This document shows, one piece after another, positions 8,700 through 20,729 of a stretch of 40,716 nt of DNA. A program made the translations under genes and the position numbers. The notes beneath the pieces were generated by a model. That model ran no database searches. It was not told the origin of the DNA and saw only the letters and a program-made list of their open reading frames with translations. This stretch comes from Hydnum rufescens UP504 (taxonomy: Eukaryota > Basidiomycota > Agaricomycetes > Cantharellales > Hydnaceae): contig MU129154.1 in NCBI GenBank assembly GCA_014904985.1, forward strand, positions 37,433-78,148, given 5' to 3'. Within the stretch, counting starts at the first letter, position 1; each line of letters opens with the position of its first letter.

Positions 8700-10450
8700 A
8701 TGTCTCTCGCGGCCGCAATTTCATTTTCTAACGCAGTTATAACCTCGTCCAGGGCACACAGATCCGCAGGTCCCTTTCGCATCCAGTTTGGACCAGACTG
8801 GCGAAACAACCAGATAATGGAGTGGCATAACACCCTTGGCCATCGTCCCACCAAGATCAACATGTTTCAGCTTCGTAGGGAGAGATCAAAGCCACTCAAT
8901 CACCAGTATGTTGTTCTCTTCCTTTCCGAGGACTGTATATTGCGTTTGGATCGGAGGGGAGATGAAGCTAAGCCAATGGACGCCCTGACACTCGAGGGGA
9001 TCGAATCGATTGACACTATTGCGAATGTTAAATCATTGTCCGAGCTGGACAAGACCTCCGACACCCTGGCCGAACTCCACTGTCAGGGCAGGGACATAGA
9101 TCTTTCGAACGTCATTAAAATCTATTTTGGCATCCACAGAGACGACGAGGCAAAAAATTACACGCTTCGGCGCTTCAATTGCTACTTCTTCGCTTGGACA
9201 ACGCTCGTTGCCACCGCGCGACACGTAGTGCGATGGGACATGCTCCCATCGGATTCGCCCTGGGAAACGCTCCCTCAAAACTTGGCCGGCGAACTATCCA
9301 CGAAGTCTGCGGACGCCATGATCAAGCTCATGATGAGGGAAACAGTAAAAACCGTGATCACGATCCGAGGTAAATTGAAGTCCCAGCTGTCGCGGGTCAT
9401 GTCGCGTGGTGCCCGCTTGGTCTGGGCGATGCCGGAATGGTTCATACGCCTCGCTTTGCGGCTAATGCTCCGAAGCTCGGGGAAGTCGGGGATCCACACC
9501 TCTCTGCGATTGAAGTTGCAAAAGGAGCTACTATCAACGCTCCGGCCAACTCTCCATTCCGTATTGACAGAGCTGCGAGTCACCACGCTCCGAACCACTC
9601 TCTGGAAAGAAGACGTTGAGAAGGCTATGCAGGACGCTGCTCGTCGTGATGTGACGACTAGCATACTAAATGCCGTGACCACCGCAATATCAAGTATTAA
9701 AGTCATGGAGGAGGATGTGGATGCTTTCCGTTCCAGAGCATGCACCTGGGGGACCCAGACTTCCTTGGAGGTCGAACGGCAGATTGGCGTCCCGCAATTA
9801 TCGCAGGGTTTCGTGCCCTGGTGCAAGCCACCCCGCGTTTCGCAGCCCCTGAGGCGCGTGCTATGGTAACAGATGACACGAAATGGGATGAGGTATGGAA
9901 CTCGATTCGTGACATCGTCCGAGACGCATCTAAAGAGGCGATGAAAGACGCAGAGGGAGGATGGACGGGGCTCTGGGACGACTTCATGGAAGTGTGGGTT
10001 GAAGCATGGGGAATCCTCAGCCCTGATATTCGGGACGCTGCGCGAAGCACTCTAAACAAATTGGTGGATATAGCAAATGATATGCTAGCCGTTTCGGTGG
10101 TCAATAGCCTCCGGGACACTCACCTTCACATCAATGGGAGAGATATGGTAAGTTTTCCAAACCTAGGATGAACCACGATCATTTTTATAAAACGCGCCCA
10201 GATCCCTAGGCCTTCTCGTCTCCATCACGTGCCCCCCTCCAAATTCATAGCTGTATTGGCCAATGGCGCGGAGTCCGAATGCCAGCGATATACGTTAAAA
10301 CTTATCCGAGACTACTCCCGCCGCTTTAACCTTGGTTCAGGTGTAGAGAAAGATATGCGAGCGGCAATGGATCGGGTTTGGAGGGCAGTGGTAGATTTGG
10401 ATGGAGGGGACGCGGGCGCGGCTGGCGATCCCAATGCAGATGTCTCGTGA
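8700..10450 (+). pseudogene. Gene-family copy 1 (type I), one frameshift
   Basis: Exon 1 is 8700-10147, the intron 10148-10201 (54 bp, GTAAGT...CCCAG) and exon 2 10202-10450. The frame is open from the ATG to about codon 347. A one-base deletion near 9740-9750 (before GDPDFLGGR) then moves the rest into another frame, which runs cleanly to the donor. The His and Asn-Cys core is intact. Copy 4 carries a frameshift of the same sign at the same place, so the lesion is probably old and inherited. Without that lesion the gene would be full length. A sequencing error is possible but less likely given copy 4. Confidence 0.8.
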
Positions 10451-11250
10451 CCACCCCGAGCGATGACACCGCACCAAGGATACCACTGGAACTGACTACC
10501 ATGTTGGAAGTGAGCCGGATGCGGGACGCCCGGATTGATCACTTGGGTATAAGACCACCTCTATTATTTCCTGCCTGCCTATCAAGGGTACCCGACCTCA
10601 CCGGGTTGTACATATATTAGTTCTCTCGCGTTAACCGCTCCTCAGTTCTTTTCATAAAGACTGGGGTTAGCTCCCTTTTCGTCCTTCCGAGTTCTGTAGT
10701 ATTCCCTGTACATGTTCTAGGTACCATCTGCGAATGTTTAGTTCTTTTCACAAAGAAAGTATTCCCTATTCTAGTATCACAGCGAGTCCTTCAAAATATT
10801 ATACACAAGACGGGCGCCGGCTGCCAGCCGCCTGGAGTAGAGGAAGTGTACTTTATGATACATGAGGACGGCCCAGAATATTCAAAACCTATCGCAACGT
10901 CATCTACTTATGGGTTCCACCACCCACGACGGTGGTTGCTCCACTAGATAGGCCTAGAGTTCCCACGAGAGGACAACGTGAACGGCTGAAGTTGGGTGGT
11001 GATTTATTCATGTCTCCCCACCGGCAGCAGCGCCTCCATACCGTAGAGCGAAGGATCATCGGAAATGCGCGTGAAAGTGTGATAGGAAGAGAAAGTAAAA
11101 ACCTTGGCCAGAGGGAATGCTGGTTTAAACTCTTTGAGCTGTTCTGTTTCCAAGTTAATGTAGATTTCGTTCGTATTGGACCAAGGTGGGCCCCAATTCA
11201 GTATTTTGTAAAGAACCATCAGAGGGCTGAAAAAGAGTGAGGAGGACCAG
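10451..11250 (+). repeat. 3' block after copy 1
   Basis: A conserved noncoding block of about 800 bp that follows exon 2 in the array. It includes the words AAGGGTACCCGACCTCACCG, TCTAGGTACCATCTGCGAAT and GAGGACGGCCCAGAATATTC, and ends near GAGGACCAGCTGGCC. A minus-strand frame (about 11219-11004, VLYKILNWGPPWSNT) recurs in the other units but without a recognisable domain. It probably holds the 3' UTR and terminator of the gene. Confidence 0.55.
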
Positions 11251-12046
11251 CTGGCCTGAGCTTGTATGATTAGATGAACAACGATAGGATACCAACCTTT
11301 GGGTTCAGTCTAGCCCTCGAATGTCAAGAGACTGGGAACAACGAGGCCTTGTGGAACTACGCGCCAAAGCTTTTGCTTCCGTTTCGTTTCGTTGCTTCGT
11401 TTCATTGCATCTCACTGCTCCCGCCCATAGCTGGAGCCCTTGGAGGAGACGCACCTGCCTTGTCCTTCCCCCTCCAGTCCCACCTGTAGCTGCTAATGAT
11501 GGAGTGGGTTTTGCTGGTGCTAAGTTGTGAGTCCCGCCCGCTTATACTGGGGTAGGGACCAGCCTAGACTTTTAGCGCTCGAAGGCAGGACTGGAATCCC
11601 TTCAAAGATTTGAAATTAAGATTCAACACAAGTTAATGCAAATTTCGGCAAATAGCGCGCCGCAACATCCAGATTTAGAGACCAGGAATGCGACTCAACA
11701 CCAGCGCAAGTTGATTGAGGGGCCAGAAAACCATAAATAGATTATAAGCTATATGTTTTAAAAGTTATTTGCCTCGATTTGAAGAAGATTCTTGAGATTT
11801 CCAAAAAAGGAAATTCCTGACTTCTCGCATGCATGGGTGTGGTCCATATAGAAGTGGGCGGGGAGGTGGAAAGATGTTTGGGGAAACCAAAGTGCGATTT
11901 CTCCAACATCTTGCGTGTTCCGTGTGCGAGTAGTGGATGGGCGCTTAATTTGGACACTTAACGGAACTTGAACTCAACCGGGGTTTGAACCGGGGTATCC
12001 AAGTGGCATCCACCACCAGGTGCACCTCGACATTCTTATGTATATA
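11251..12046 (+). repeat. Block X, dispersed repeat with tRNA-like end
   Basis: A spacer repeat seen in both orientations in the window (+ here, 19216-20410, 29690-30180 and 33081-33600; inverted at 37041-37715 and 39440-39856). It starts near TTGTATGATTAGATG and ends with GGGTTTGAACCGGGG (about 11979-11995), which resembles a tRNA B box; GCGAGTAGTGGATGG, about 55 bp before it, is a weak A-box candidate. A tRNA-derived SINE or another transposon fragment is possible. The small frame 11321-11530 (MSRDWEQRGLVELRAKAF) is preserved in some other copies. Confidence 0.5.
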
Positions 12047-12377
12047 AGGCTATCCTGATCTGTCGCCGAGTTCTCGGGTGGGAAAAATGACATTTCAAAT
12101 GCCCCCGATCAAATTCGTCCGCAATCCAAAGTCAAGAGCTGCGAAAGTACTACTCAACTGGGGCAGTCGGGGTTTCCTGGCGGCATTTTTCTGACACTTG
12201 TGATGTCAGACATGCTGAAATTCGGCTATGTCGAGGTTCACACGAGCACTTAGAGCTATTTGGAGCCTGACTTCATCTTGGTATCATTTGGGAGCTCGAC
12301 CAGTTGGGAGAACTTTGGCCAGCTATTTCTACCTCGTGCACACTCAGAAATCTGGATACCAACCACCACCCTAGTTC
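12047..12377 (+). promoter_or_regulatory. Upstream block of copy 2
   Basis: The roughly 330-bp block shared by type I copies: CCGCCGAGTTCTCGGG-like words, CAACTGGGG, GGCGGCATTTTTCTGACACT, GAGCTATTTGGAGCCTG, and CACTCAGAAATCTGGATACC just before the ATG. A TATA-like TATATAAGG lies at about 12041-12049, some 330 bp before the ATG. It is the likely promoter and 5' UTR; this is inference from position and conservation. Confidence 0.45.
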
Positions 12378-14135
12378 ATGTCTCTTGCGTCCGCAACTTT
12401 ATTCTCTAACGCGGTTATAGGCTCGTCCAGGGCACACAGATCCGCAGGTCCCTTTCGCATCCAGTTTGGACCAGACTGGCGAAATAACGAGATAATGGAA
12501 TGGCATCATTCCCTTGGCCGTCGTCTCACCAAGATCAACATGTTTCAGCTTCGTAGGGAGAGATCAAAGGCACTTAAGCACCAGTATGTTGTTCTCTTCC
12601 TTTCCGAGGACTGTATATTGCGTTTGGATCGGAGGGGAGATGAAACTAAGCCAATGGAGACCATGAAACACGAGGGGACCGAATCGATTGACACTATTGC
12701 GGATGTTAAATCATTGTCCGACCTGGACAAAACCTCCGACTTCCTGGCCGAATTCCACTGTCAGAGCAGTGACGTAGATCTTTTGAACATCATTAAAATC
12801 TGTTTTGGCATCCATAGAGACAACAAGGCAGGACGCTACACGCTTCAGCGCTTCAATTGCTACTTCTTCGCTTGGACAGTGCTCGTTGCCACCGCGCGAC
12901 ACGTTGTGCGATGGGATATGCACCCATCGGATTCGCCCTGGGAAACGCTCTCTCAAAAATTGGCTGACGCACTATCGATGAAGTCTGCGGACGCCATGAT
13001 CAATCTGATGATCAAGGGAACAGTAATAGTCGTGATGACGACCCGACTTAAATTGAAGCCCCAGCTGTCGCGCGCCATGTCGCTTCGTGCCCGCTTGGCC
13101 TGGGCGATGCCAGAATGGCTCATACGCCTTGCTTTGCAGGTAATGCTCCGAAGCTCGGGGAAGTCGGGCCTCCACACCTCTCTGCGATTCAGGATGCGAT
13201 CGGAGCTACTATCAACGCTCCGGCCAACTCTCCATTCCGTATTGACAGAGCTGCGAGCCACCACGCTCCGAACCACTCTCTGGAAAGAAGACGTCGGGGA
13301 TGCTATGCGAGAGGCTGCTCATCGTGATGTGACGACTAGCCTAGTAAATGCCGTGACCACCGCAATATCAGGTATTAAACTCACCATGGAGGATGTGGAT
13401 GCCTTCCGTTCTCTAGCAGGCGTTGGGGATCCAGACTTCCTTGGAGGTCGAACGGCAGATTGGCGTCCCGCAATTATCGCAGGGTTTCGTGCCCTGGTGC
13501 AAGCCACCCCGCGTTTCGCAGCCCCTGAGGCGCGTGCTATGGTAACAGATGACACGAAGTGGGATGAGGTATGGAACTCGATTCGGGATATCGTCCGAGA
13601 CGCATCTAAAGAGGCGATGAAAGACGCGGAGGGAGGATGGACGGTGCTCTGGGACGCCTTCATGGAAGTGTGGGCTGAAGCATGGGAAGCCCTCTGCCCT
13701 CAAATTCGGGGTGATTCGCGAATCACTCTAAAGGGATTGGTGGATTTAGCAAACGATGCACTAGCCTTTTCCGTGGTTCAGAGTCTCCCGGACACCCATT
13801 TTAACATCAATAGGAGAGGTATGGTAAGTTTTCCAAACCTAGGATGAACCACGGTCATTTTTATAAAATCCGCTCAGGCCTTTTCTCCCCTCCGTCACGT
13901 GACCCCCTCCAAATTCATAGCTGGATTGGCCAGTGGCACGCAGTCCGAATTCCAGCCATATATGTCAAAACTTATCCGAGAACACAGCCGTCTTGTAGGC
14001 CGCTATCGCCTCGGGACACCGGCTCAAGTAGAGAATGATATGCGACAGGCAATGGATCGGGTTTGGAGGGCAGTGGTGGATTTGGATGAAGCGGACGTGA
14101 GCGCGAGCGGCGATCACAATGCAGATGTCTCGTAA
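12378..14135 (+). CDS. Gene-family copy 2 (type I), intact; possible LRAT/NlpC-P60-like protein
   Basis: Exon 1 12378-13823 (482 codons), intron 13824-13877, exon 2 13878-14135; 567 residues in all. No signal peptide or membrane span is evident. The N-terminal third has strands around KHQYVVLFLSEDCILRLDRR (His68) and a helix starting QRFNCYFFAW (Asn160-Cys161). The 93-residue His-to-Cys spacing and the NC motif recall the permuted papain-like fold of LRAT/HRASLS and NlpC/P60 enzymes (thiol acyltransferases or hydrolases); this is inference, not a proven match. The middle is helical; residues about 350-450 are Trp-rich (WDEVWNSI, WDAFMEVWAEAW). Exon 2 is amphipathic and ends NADVS. The ATG context (GTTCATGTCTCT) is the same in nearly every copy. 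It shows no frame lesion. Confidence 0.8.
13824..13877 (+). other. 54-bp phase-0 intron of copy 2
   Basis: Donor GTAAGT after ATG, acceptor GCTCAG. It has the same length and phase as in copies 1, 3, 4, 6 and 7. Reading through it adds VSFPNLG and a stop, so intron retention would give a short alternative C-terminus lacking about 85 residues. Confidence 0.8.
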
Positions 14136-15060
14136 CCACCGTATGCGACTGAGCGATGACACTCCACCAAGGATACCATTGGAACTGACTAGTATCTTGG
14201 AAGTCAGCCGGATCGGATTTATCACACCACTTTTACGATTTCCTTCGCCTGCCTATCAAGGGTACCCGACCTCACCGGGTTGTACATATATTCGTTCTCT
14301 CGCGTTAACCGCTCCTCAGTTCTTTTCAGAAAGACTGAGGTTAGCTCCCTTTCGTCCTTCCGAGTTCTGTAGTATTCCCTGTATAATACATGTTCTAGGT
14401 ACCATCTGCAAATGTTTAGTTCTTTTCATAAAGACAGTATTCACTATTCTAGTATCACAGCGAGTCCTTCAAAATACTATACACAAGATGGGCCCCAGCC
14501 GCCAGCCGCCTAGAGTAGAGGAAGTGTACTTTGTGATACATGAGGACGGCCCAGAATATTCCAAGCCTATCGCAACGTCATCTACTTATGGGTTCCACCA
14601 TCCACGAGGGTGGTTGCTCCACTAGATAGGCCTCGAGTTCCCAGGAAAGGACAACGTGGACGGCTACAGTTGGGTGGAGGAGATTTATTCATACCTCCCC
14701 CCCCCGGCAGTAGCGACGTCCTCCATACCGTAGAGCGAAGGATCATCCAAAATGCGCGTGAAAGTAAGAGAAAGTAAAAACATTGCCCAGAGGGAATGCT
14801 GGTTTAAACTCTTCGAGCTGTTCCGCAAGTGAAGTATTCCAAGTTATGATTTCGTGCGTATTGGACGAAGGTGGACCCCAATTGAGTATGGAGTACTTTG
14901 GAAGGAACCATCAGAGGGCTGAAAAAGAGTGAGGAGGACCAGCTGGCTCGAGCTTGCATGATTAGATGGACAACGATAAGATATCATCCTTTGGATTCAG
15001 TCTAGCCCTTGAATGTCAAGAGGCTGGGAACGACGAGGCCTTGTGGAACTACAGTACGCG
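14136..15060 (+). repeat. 3' block after copy 2, then start of block X/Y
   Basis: Same 3' block as after copy 1, up to about 14945, followed by GGCTCGAGCTTGCATGATTA and the first part of block X. The intact sequence GGAACTACAGTACGCGCC at about 15045-15062 is the empty-site counterpart of the hAT-type insertion at 23423. No supported coding region. Confidence 0.55.
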
Positions 15061-15204
15061 CCAAAGCTTTTGCTTCCGCTTCGTGTCACTTTGTCCTTTC
15101 GTTGCATCTCACTGCTCCTGCCCGTAGCTGAAGCCCTGGAGGAGATACACCTGTCTTGTTTTTCCCCCTCGGTCCCAGCTGCTAATCATGGAGTGGGTTT
15201 TGCT

Positions 15205-16230
15205 GGAGCTGTCTAGGAGATAGGCTCGGTGGCGAGGGATACACTGATTGGGAATCTTGGGATCAGGAATGCTTCATATGTGGTAGCATTGGACACTGGG
15301 GTTACGTAAGACGGTCGTTCCATTTTCACAATGCGTTTCTAATATCTGCCATTGACTGAGTAGGACTGCATGGATCGATTCCCAGACCCGGCCGTCAGAG
15401 ATCCTCCAGCATTTTCTAGTTTCAACGCAACCACTGGGCCATTTCCGGAAGACACTATCGACCGACGCAATGGCATGCACATCACTACAGCCATCGGACA
15501 CTTTGAGCGCGCGTATAAAACGTCATGAGGACACCGCGGCCTTGACGACATTCGCCGACGGGTACGGTTCTTCGGGCGAGAGCCAATGTAGGCAAACGTG
15601 GCCGCGAAAAAGCTCAAAGAGAAGCAAGGGAAACTGCGCACAAGCGACAGCTCGAAGAAGAGGATGAACCTGACTGGTTCACCGAGCATAATACGGCACT
15701 TCGCAGGTATGCGGGACCTTCTAATGACGCCTCTGGCCGCAAGGAGAGTGGTGCAATGGTGATGGGGGCTCAAAGAAACGTCGAAAGCCTCAAACTCTTG
15801 CCTCTGCGCAGGAACAGGTCGCGGGTTGGTTCACAGACCAGTCCGCGCCACCCCTTCAGCTACCTGAGGAAACCGGGAGGAACAGGAGTTCTTGCGGTAT
15901 CAGCAGAATCAGGGTGGTAAATTTCGTGCTGATGATCAGGAGTTCCAGCGTCCAGACCGCGAGACCGATCGATATCGCGGGAGAAACCACGAACCAGAGC
16001 GCCGCAGAAATCCTGAGCATGAAGGTGCCAGAGATCGGCGTGACAAGCCAAACGAAGGGCAGGCTTCCCGTGCCCCACCGATTTCTATGGTCGGGCTCTG
16101 CGTGGGGCAAGGGAAAGCCCAAATCACGAGATCGAAGCCCAGACCACGTCGATTGGAAGGACCAAGAGCGAGCGTCCTGGAATCGGGATCAACGGAGAGC
16201 ATGACACGATCGTATCATTGCTAATGTCAT
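15205..16230 (+). pseudogene. CCHC zinc-knuckle protein, copy Y1 (broken)
   Basis: An exon ending ECFICGSIGHWGY at 15305 is followed by a 58-bp intron (15306-15363, GTAAGA...GAGTAG). The next exon starts DCMDRF at 15364. Splicing completes a C-x2-C-x4-H-x4-C knuckle, whose last Cys lies beyond the intron. That frame stops at 15526. A second frame (DTAALTTFADGYGSSGE, from about 15530) leads into a Lys/Glu/Arg-rich part with EEEDEPDWFTEHNTALRRY after an insertion near 15590. The C-terminal part (RYQQNQGGKFRADDQEF, REHEP-like Arg/Asp/Glu repeats) is highly charged. It is probably a nucleic-acid-binding protein; the exact family is not known to me. Its start is not identified. It is broken by at least two frame changes. 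Confidence 0.6.
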
Positions 16231-16720
16231 CGACTTAATGTCCACAGCATCAGCAGTCGTCATCGTTGTCATAGATATCGAGGGGGTTATGACGTCTGAT
16301 TTCTCTCCATAATTTATTTGATTTATTCCAAGACTCTTCAGCAGATTAGCTATAGATTTCTCTCGTCTGCAATCATGATTCTGTTGTAGACTAGGTAATT
16401 TTAGGATGTTTTCGCGTGTCTTTGATTACGGCCTGACATTAATATTAAGGTGTGGTGTTGAGTCGCGATCAGAAACCAATTTTACATCCGGCTCCAAAAT
16501 GGTCAAACTGGCGCAGTACGGATGGGATAGTTGTGATTATTGGACACGTGGGAGCCACGCCTAAATTCGTCCATGTCCAGGGTTCCACCTCATAGACGGG
16601 CTATTTGGAGCCTGGGATCCTTGGTATCATTTGGAAGCTCGAGCAGTTTGGACAGGCATTTCTGCCTCGTGTACACACTCAGCAGTCTGGATATCAGCCC
16701 CCATACCTTCTTACTAGTTC
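16231..16720 (+). promoter_or_regulatory. Upstream block of type II gene copies
   Basis: The AT-rich segment shared with 25650-26087 (ATTCCAAGACTCTTC, GACATTAATATTAAGGTGTG) is followed by the common last part, CTATTTGGAGCCTG to CTAGTTC before the ATG. Only copies 3 and 5 have this version, so they form a second subfamily together with block Y. Confidence 0.45.
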
Positions 16721-18468
16721 ATGTCTCTCGTGGCCACAACTTCATTCTCTAACGCGATTATAAACGCATCCAGGGCACATAGATCCGCGGGTCCCTTTCG
16801 CATCCAGTTTGATCAGACTGGCGAGACAATGGGTAATGGAGTGGCATCATTCTTTTCGCCCTCGTCCTACCAAGACCAACATCTTTCGGTTTCGTAGGGA
16901 GAGATCAAACGCACTCAAACACCAGTATGTTGTTCTCGTCCTTTCCGACGAATGCATATTGCGTTTGGATCAGAGGGAGGATGAAGCTCACCCAGTGGAC
17001 GCGGTGACAAGCGAGGGGACCGAATCGATTGACACCATTGCGGACGTTAAATCGTTGTCCGACCTGGACAAAACCTCTCACTGCCTGGCCAAATTGCACT
17101 GTCAGGGTAGTGACGTAGATCTTTTGAACATCATTAAAATCCGTTTTGGCATCCCCAGAGACAACAAGGCAGGGCGTTACATCCTCCAGCGCTTCAATTG
17201 CTACTTCTTCGCTTCCACAATGCTCGTTGCCACCGTGCGACACGCAGTGCGATAGGACATCCTCCCATTCGATTCGCTCTGACCTTGGCCGACGCACTAT
17301 CGAAGTTTTCAGGCGCCATGATGAATATGATCATCGATGGAATAGTAATAGTGGTCATGACGCTCCAGCGTAAATTGAAGCCACAGCTGTCGCGCGTGAT
17401 GTCGCGGCGTGCCCGATTGGCCTGGGCGATGCCAGAATGGCTCAGAAACCTTGCTTTGTGGCTAATGCTCCGAAGCTCGGGTAAGTCGGGGATGCACACC
17501 TCTCTGCGATTCAGGTTGTGATCGGGACTACTATCAGCGCACCGGCTAATTCCCCAGTCAGTATTGACAGATCTGCGAGCCTCCACGCTCCGAACCACTC
17601 TCTGGAAAGACGACGTCGGGGATGCTATGCGAGACGCCGCTCGTCGTGACACGATGGCTAGCATAATAAATACCGGGTGCACCACATTATCAAGGATTAG
17701 ACTCACGATGGAGGATGTGGATGTCTTCCGTTTTCTAACAGGGAACGTTGGGGATCGAGACTTCTTTGGAGGTCGAAGAGGGGATTGGCGTCTCGCAATT
17801 ATCGCAGGGTTTGGTGGCGTGATGCAAACCGCTCCACGTTTCGCGGTCGATGGCGCAGACCGTTTCCTGACAGATGACACGAAGTGAAGTGGGATGAGGC
17901 ATGGAACTCGATTTGGGATACTGTCCGAGACACATCTAAAGAGGTGATGAAAGGCGTGGAGGACAGAAGATGGATGGAGCTATGGGACGCCTTGATGGGG
18001 GAGTGGGATGCAACATGTGAAATCCTCTGCCCTAAAATTCGGGACCTGGGACGAAATACTGGAAAGGAATTGACGGATTTAGCGAACGATGCGCTGGTCT
18101 ATTCCCAGGTCAAAACTCTCCCGGACATTCACCTTCACCTCGATGTGAGAGATGCGGTATGTTTTCTAAACCTAGGATGAACCACGATCATTTTTATAAA
18201 ACCCGCCCAGGTTCCTTCTCGTCTCCACCACGTGTCCAGCTCCAAATTCATGGCAGGATTGGCCGATATCACGCAGTCTGAACTGCAGCCAAATATGTCA
18301 AAACTTATCCGAGAATACGGCCGTGCCGTAGGCCGCTATCGTCCCGGTTCGCCGGGCCAAGTAGAGAACGATATGCGAGAGGCAATGGATCGGGTTTGGA
18401 GGGAAGTGGTAGATTTGGATGGAGGGGACGCGAGCGTGAGCGGCGATCACAATGCGGATGTCTCATAA
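16721..18468 (+). pseudogene. Gene-family copy 3 (type II), multiple lesions
   Basis: It starts MSLVATTSFSNAIINASRAHR. Lesions relative to copy 2: a frameshift near 16810, TGG to TAG at 17253-17255 just after the NC helix, a deletion of about 30 bp near 17280, CGA to TGA at 17519-17521, and a 5-bp duplication near 17886. The His and Asn-Cys core (SNALKHQYVVLVLS, QRFNCYFFAS) remains recognisable. The intron is 18157-18210 (54 bp, GTATGT...CCCAG), and exon 2 (18211-18468) is still open. Non-functional as a full-length gene. Confidence 0.85.
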
Positions 18469-19215
18469 CCCACCCTATATGACCGATGACGTCCCACCGA
18501 GCATACCTATGTTGGAAGTCAGCCAGATGCAGGATGTCTGGATTTATCACACCACTTTTATTATTGCCTTCGCCTGGCTATCAACTTTACTGGGTTGTAT
18601 ATATCACTGCTCCTCAGTTCTTACCGTAAAGGCTGAGGTTAGCTTAGATAGTATTCCCTGTTCTAGGTACCACCTGCCAATGTTCGGTTCTTTCCATCAA
18701 AACGGTATTCCCTCTTCTAGTATCAGAGTGAATCCTTCAAAATACTATACACAAGATAGGTCCCAGGCACCGGCCCCTGAAGTAGAGGAAGTGTACCCCA
18801 TGATACATGAGGACGGCCCAAAATATTCAAAGCCTATCGCAACGTCATCTACTTATGGGCTCCACCATCCACAATGAGGGTGGTTGCTCCAGTAGATAGA
18901 CCTCGAGTTCCCAGGCAAGGACAAGGTGGACGGCTGAAGTTGACTGGAGGTGATTTATTCATGCCTCCCCACCAGCAGTAGCGCCTCCATGTCGTAGAGC
19001 GAAAGATCACCCGAAATGCGTGTGAAAGCGTGATAGGAAGAGGAAGCAAAAACTTTGGCAAGAGGGAATCCTGGTTCATACTCTTCGAGTGGTTCTGCAA
19101 GTGAAGTATATTAATGCAGATTTCGTGTGTATTGGACCAAGGTAGGCCCCAATTGAGTACTTTGTAAAGAACCGTCAGAGCGCTGAAAAAGGGTGAGGAG
19201 GACCAGCTGGCCCGA
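18469..19215 (+). repeat. 3' block after copy 3
   Basis: A shortened version of the conserved 3' block (parts around 18590-18660 are deleted). A minus-strand frame at 19223-18849 (LPKFLLPLPITLSHAFR...WWGGMNKSPP) is shared with the blocks after copies 5, 6 and 7 but matches no family I know. Confidence 0.5.
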
Positions 19216-20410
19216 GCTTGCATGACTAGATAGACGATATGATATCATCCTTTTGGGTCCAGTCTAGCCCTTGAATGTCAAGAGGCTGGGAACGACAAGG
19301 CCTTGACCTGTGCCAAAGCTTTTGCTTCCGCTTCGTTTCATCTCCGTAGCTGGAGCCCTGGAGGACACAACCTGTCTTGTCCTTCCTCCTCCCTCCCCCC
19401 TGGCTGCTAGTGGGTTTTGCTGGTGCTAAGTTGCGAGTCCTCGCCACTTATACTGGGGTAGGAACCACCCTAGACTTTTAGCGCTCGAATGCCTTTCAGG
19501 GATTTGAAATTAACATTCAATACAAGTTAATCGGTAGAGTGTATCCGTTGCACTGAGAGGTAGCGGGAAGATGACCCGAAGGGGCCTCAAAATAAGCAGC
19601 AACGGACCGGTAGCATACAACGAGGAGCAAGGGGAGGCATGAGGGTGAAGACAAAAGAAACGAGATACTAAGCGTAGCACTCCAAAAGGATGAGAGGAAG
19701 GCTAACAACAGAGCCAAGGTCTCATATCCCAAAAAAATCTGAGGTGGAGCGCCACTCGGGACCCGCAGCAGCGTGAGGACAACATGCGGCTGACACAGGC
19801 AGAGAAAAAAAGCGAGTGAGTAAAAAAACAGTTAGTAGAATCCCAACCATACCTCCATTAGCGAGATGAAAACACTCGCAGAGAAGAGACTGCGAGAGCG
19901 CTAGCAAGTGCAAGGGCCAAACGTGTGCGCGGCAGCGGAACTGATTACCCAGTCGCTTAAACAACAATTGATGCAAATTTCGGCAAATGGCACGCGGCAA
20001 CATCCGGATTTAGAAACTGGGAATGCGACTCAATGCTGGCGCAAGTTGTTTGAGGGGGGCATAAGACTGGCATAAGTTTGTAAATACAACACTTAGGTGC
20101 AGAACACCATAAATAGATTATGTTTCAAAAGTTATTTGCCACAATTCGAAGAGGATTCTCGGGATTTCCAAAAAAAGGGGATTCCTGCTTGCGTACATGG
20201 GTGTGGTCCATATAGAAGTGGGGTGGGGACGTGGAAAGTTGTTTGAGGAAGCCAGAGTGCAATCTCCCCAACATCTTGCGTGTTCCGTGCCCAAGTAGTG
20301 GATGGGCGCGTAATTCGAAAACTTAACGGAATCTGGACTTAACCAGGGTTTGAACCGGGGACCTGCAAAAATTGTCCCAATAGCCTAATTGCAGGTACAC
20401 GTTGACATTC
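19216..20410 (+). repeat. Block X with insertion Z, after copy 3
   Basis: Block X from TTGCATGACTAGATAG to the B-box-like GGGTTTGAACCGGGG (about 20347-20361). It is interrupted at 19530-19972 by a segment absent from X after copies 1 and 5. No protein-coding gene is supported. Confidence 0.55.
19530..19972. repeat. Insertion Z within block X
   Basis: About 440 bp lying between ATACAAGTTAAT and GATGCAAATTTCGGC, where other X copies are contiguous. Its first 250 bp recur at 33596-33855 (CACTGAGAGGTAGCGGGAAG, TCTGAGGTGGAGC). Minus-strand frames are hydrophobic and unrecognised. No clear target duplication was seen. Confidence 0.5.
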
Positions 20411-20729
20411 TTACGTATCATGATTTGCCGCCGAGTTCTCGGGTGGGAAAATCTCAAATGCCCTGATCAAATTCGTTCAGAAGTCAAGAGCTCTGAAAGC
20501 ACAACTCAACTGGGGTAGTGGGGGTCTCCTGGCAGCATTTTTCTGGCACTTGTGATATCAGACACGCTCAAATTCGGCTATGTGGAGGTTCACACAAACA
20601 CCTAGGGCTATTTGGAGCCTGGCTTCTTCTTGGTATCTTTTGGGAGCTCGACCAGTTTGGAGAGCTTTGAACAGCTATCTCTACCTCGTGTACGCTCAGC
20701 AATCTGGATACCAACCACCACGCTAGTTC
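20411..20729 (+). promoter_or_regulatory. Upstream block of copy 4
   Basis: Matches 12047-12377, including GCCGCCGAGTTCTCGGGTGG, CAACTGGGG and the last 100 bp before the ATG. The TATA-like word seen before copies 2 and 6 is altered here (TACGTATCATGA). Confidence 0.4.

Noticed and set aside
9275..9826. Minus-strand ORFs antisense to gene copies (also at 12953, 31072, 35079)
   Set aside because: They recur in every copy, but only as shadows of the plus-strand coding frame, and they lack any domain of their own.
11924..11995. Genuine tRNA gene
   Set aside because: Only a B-box-like word is good; no cloverleaf with acceptor, D and anticodon arms could be formed, so at most it is a tRNA-derived repeat.
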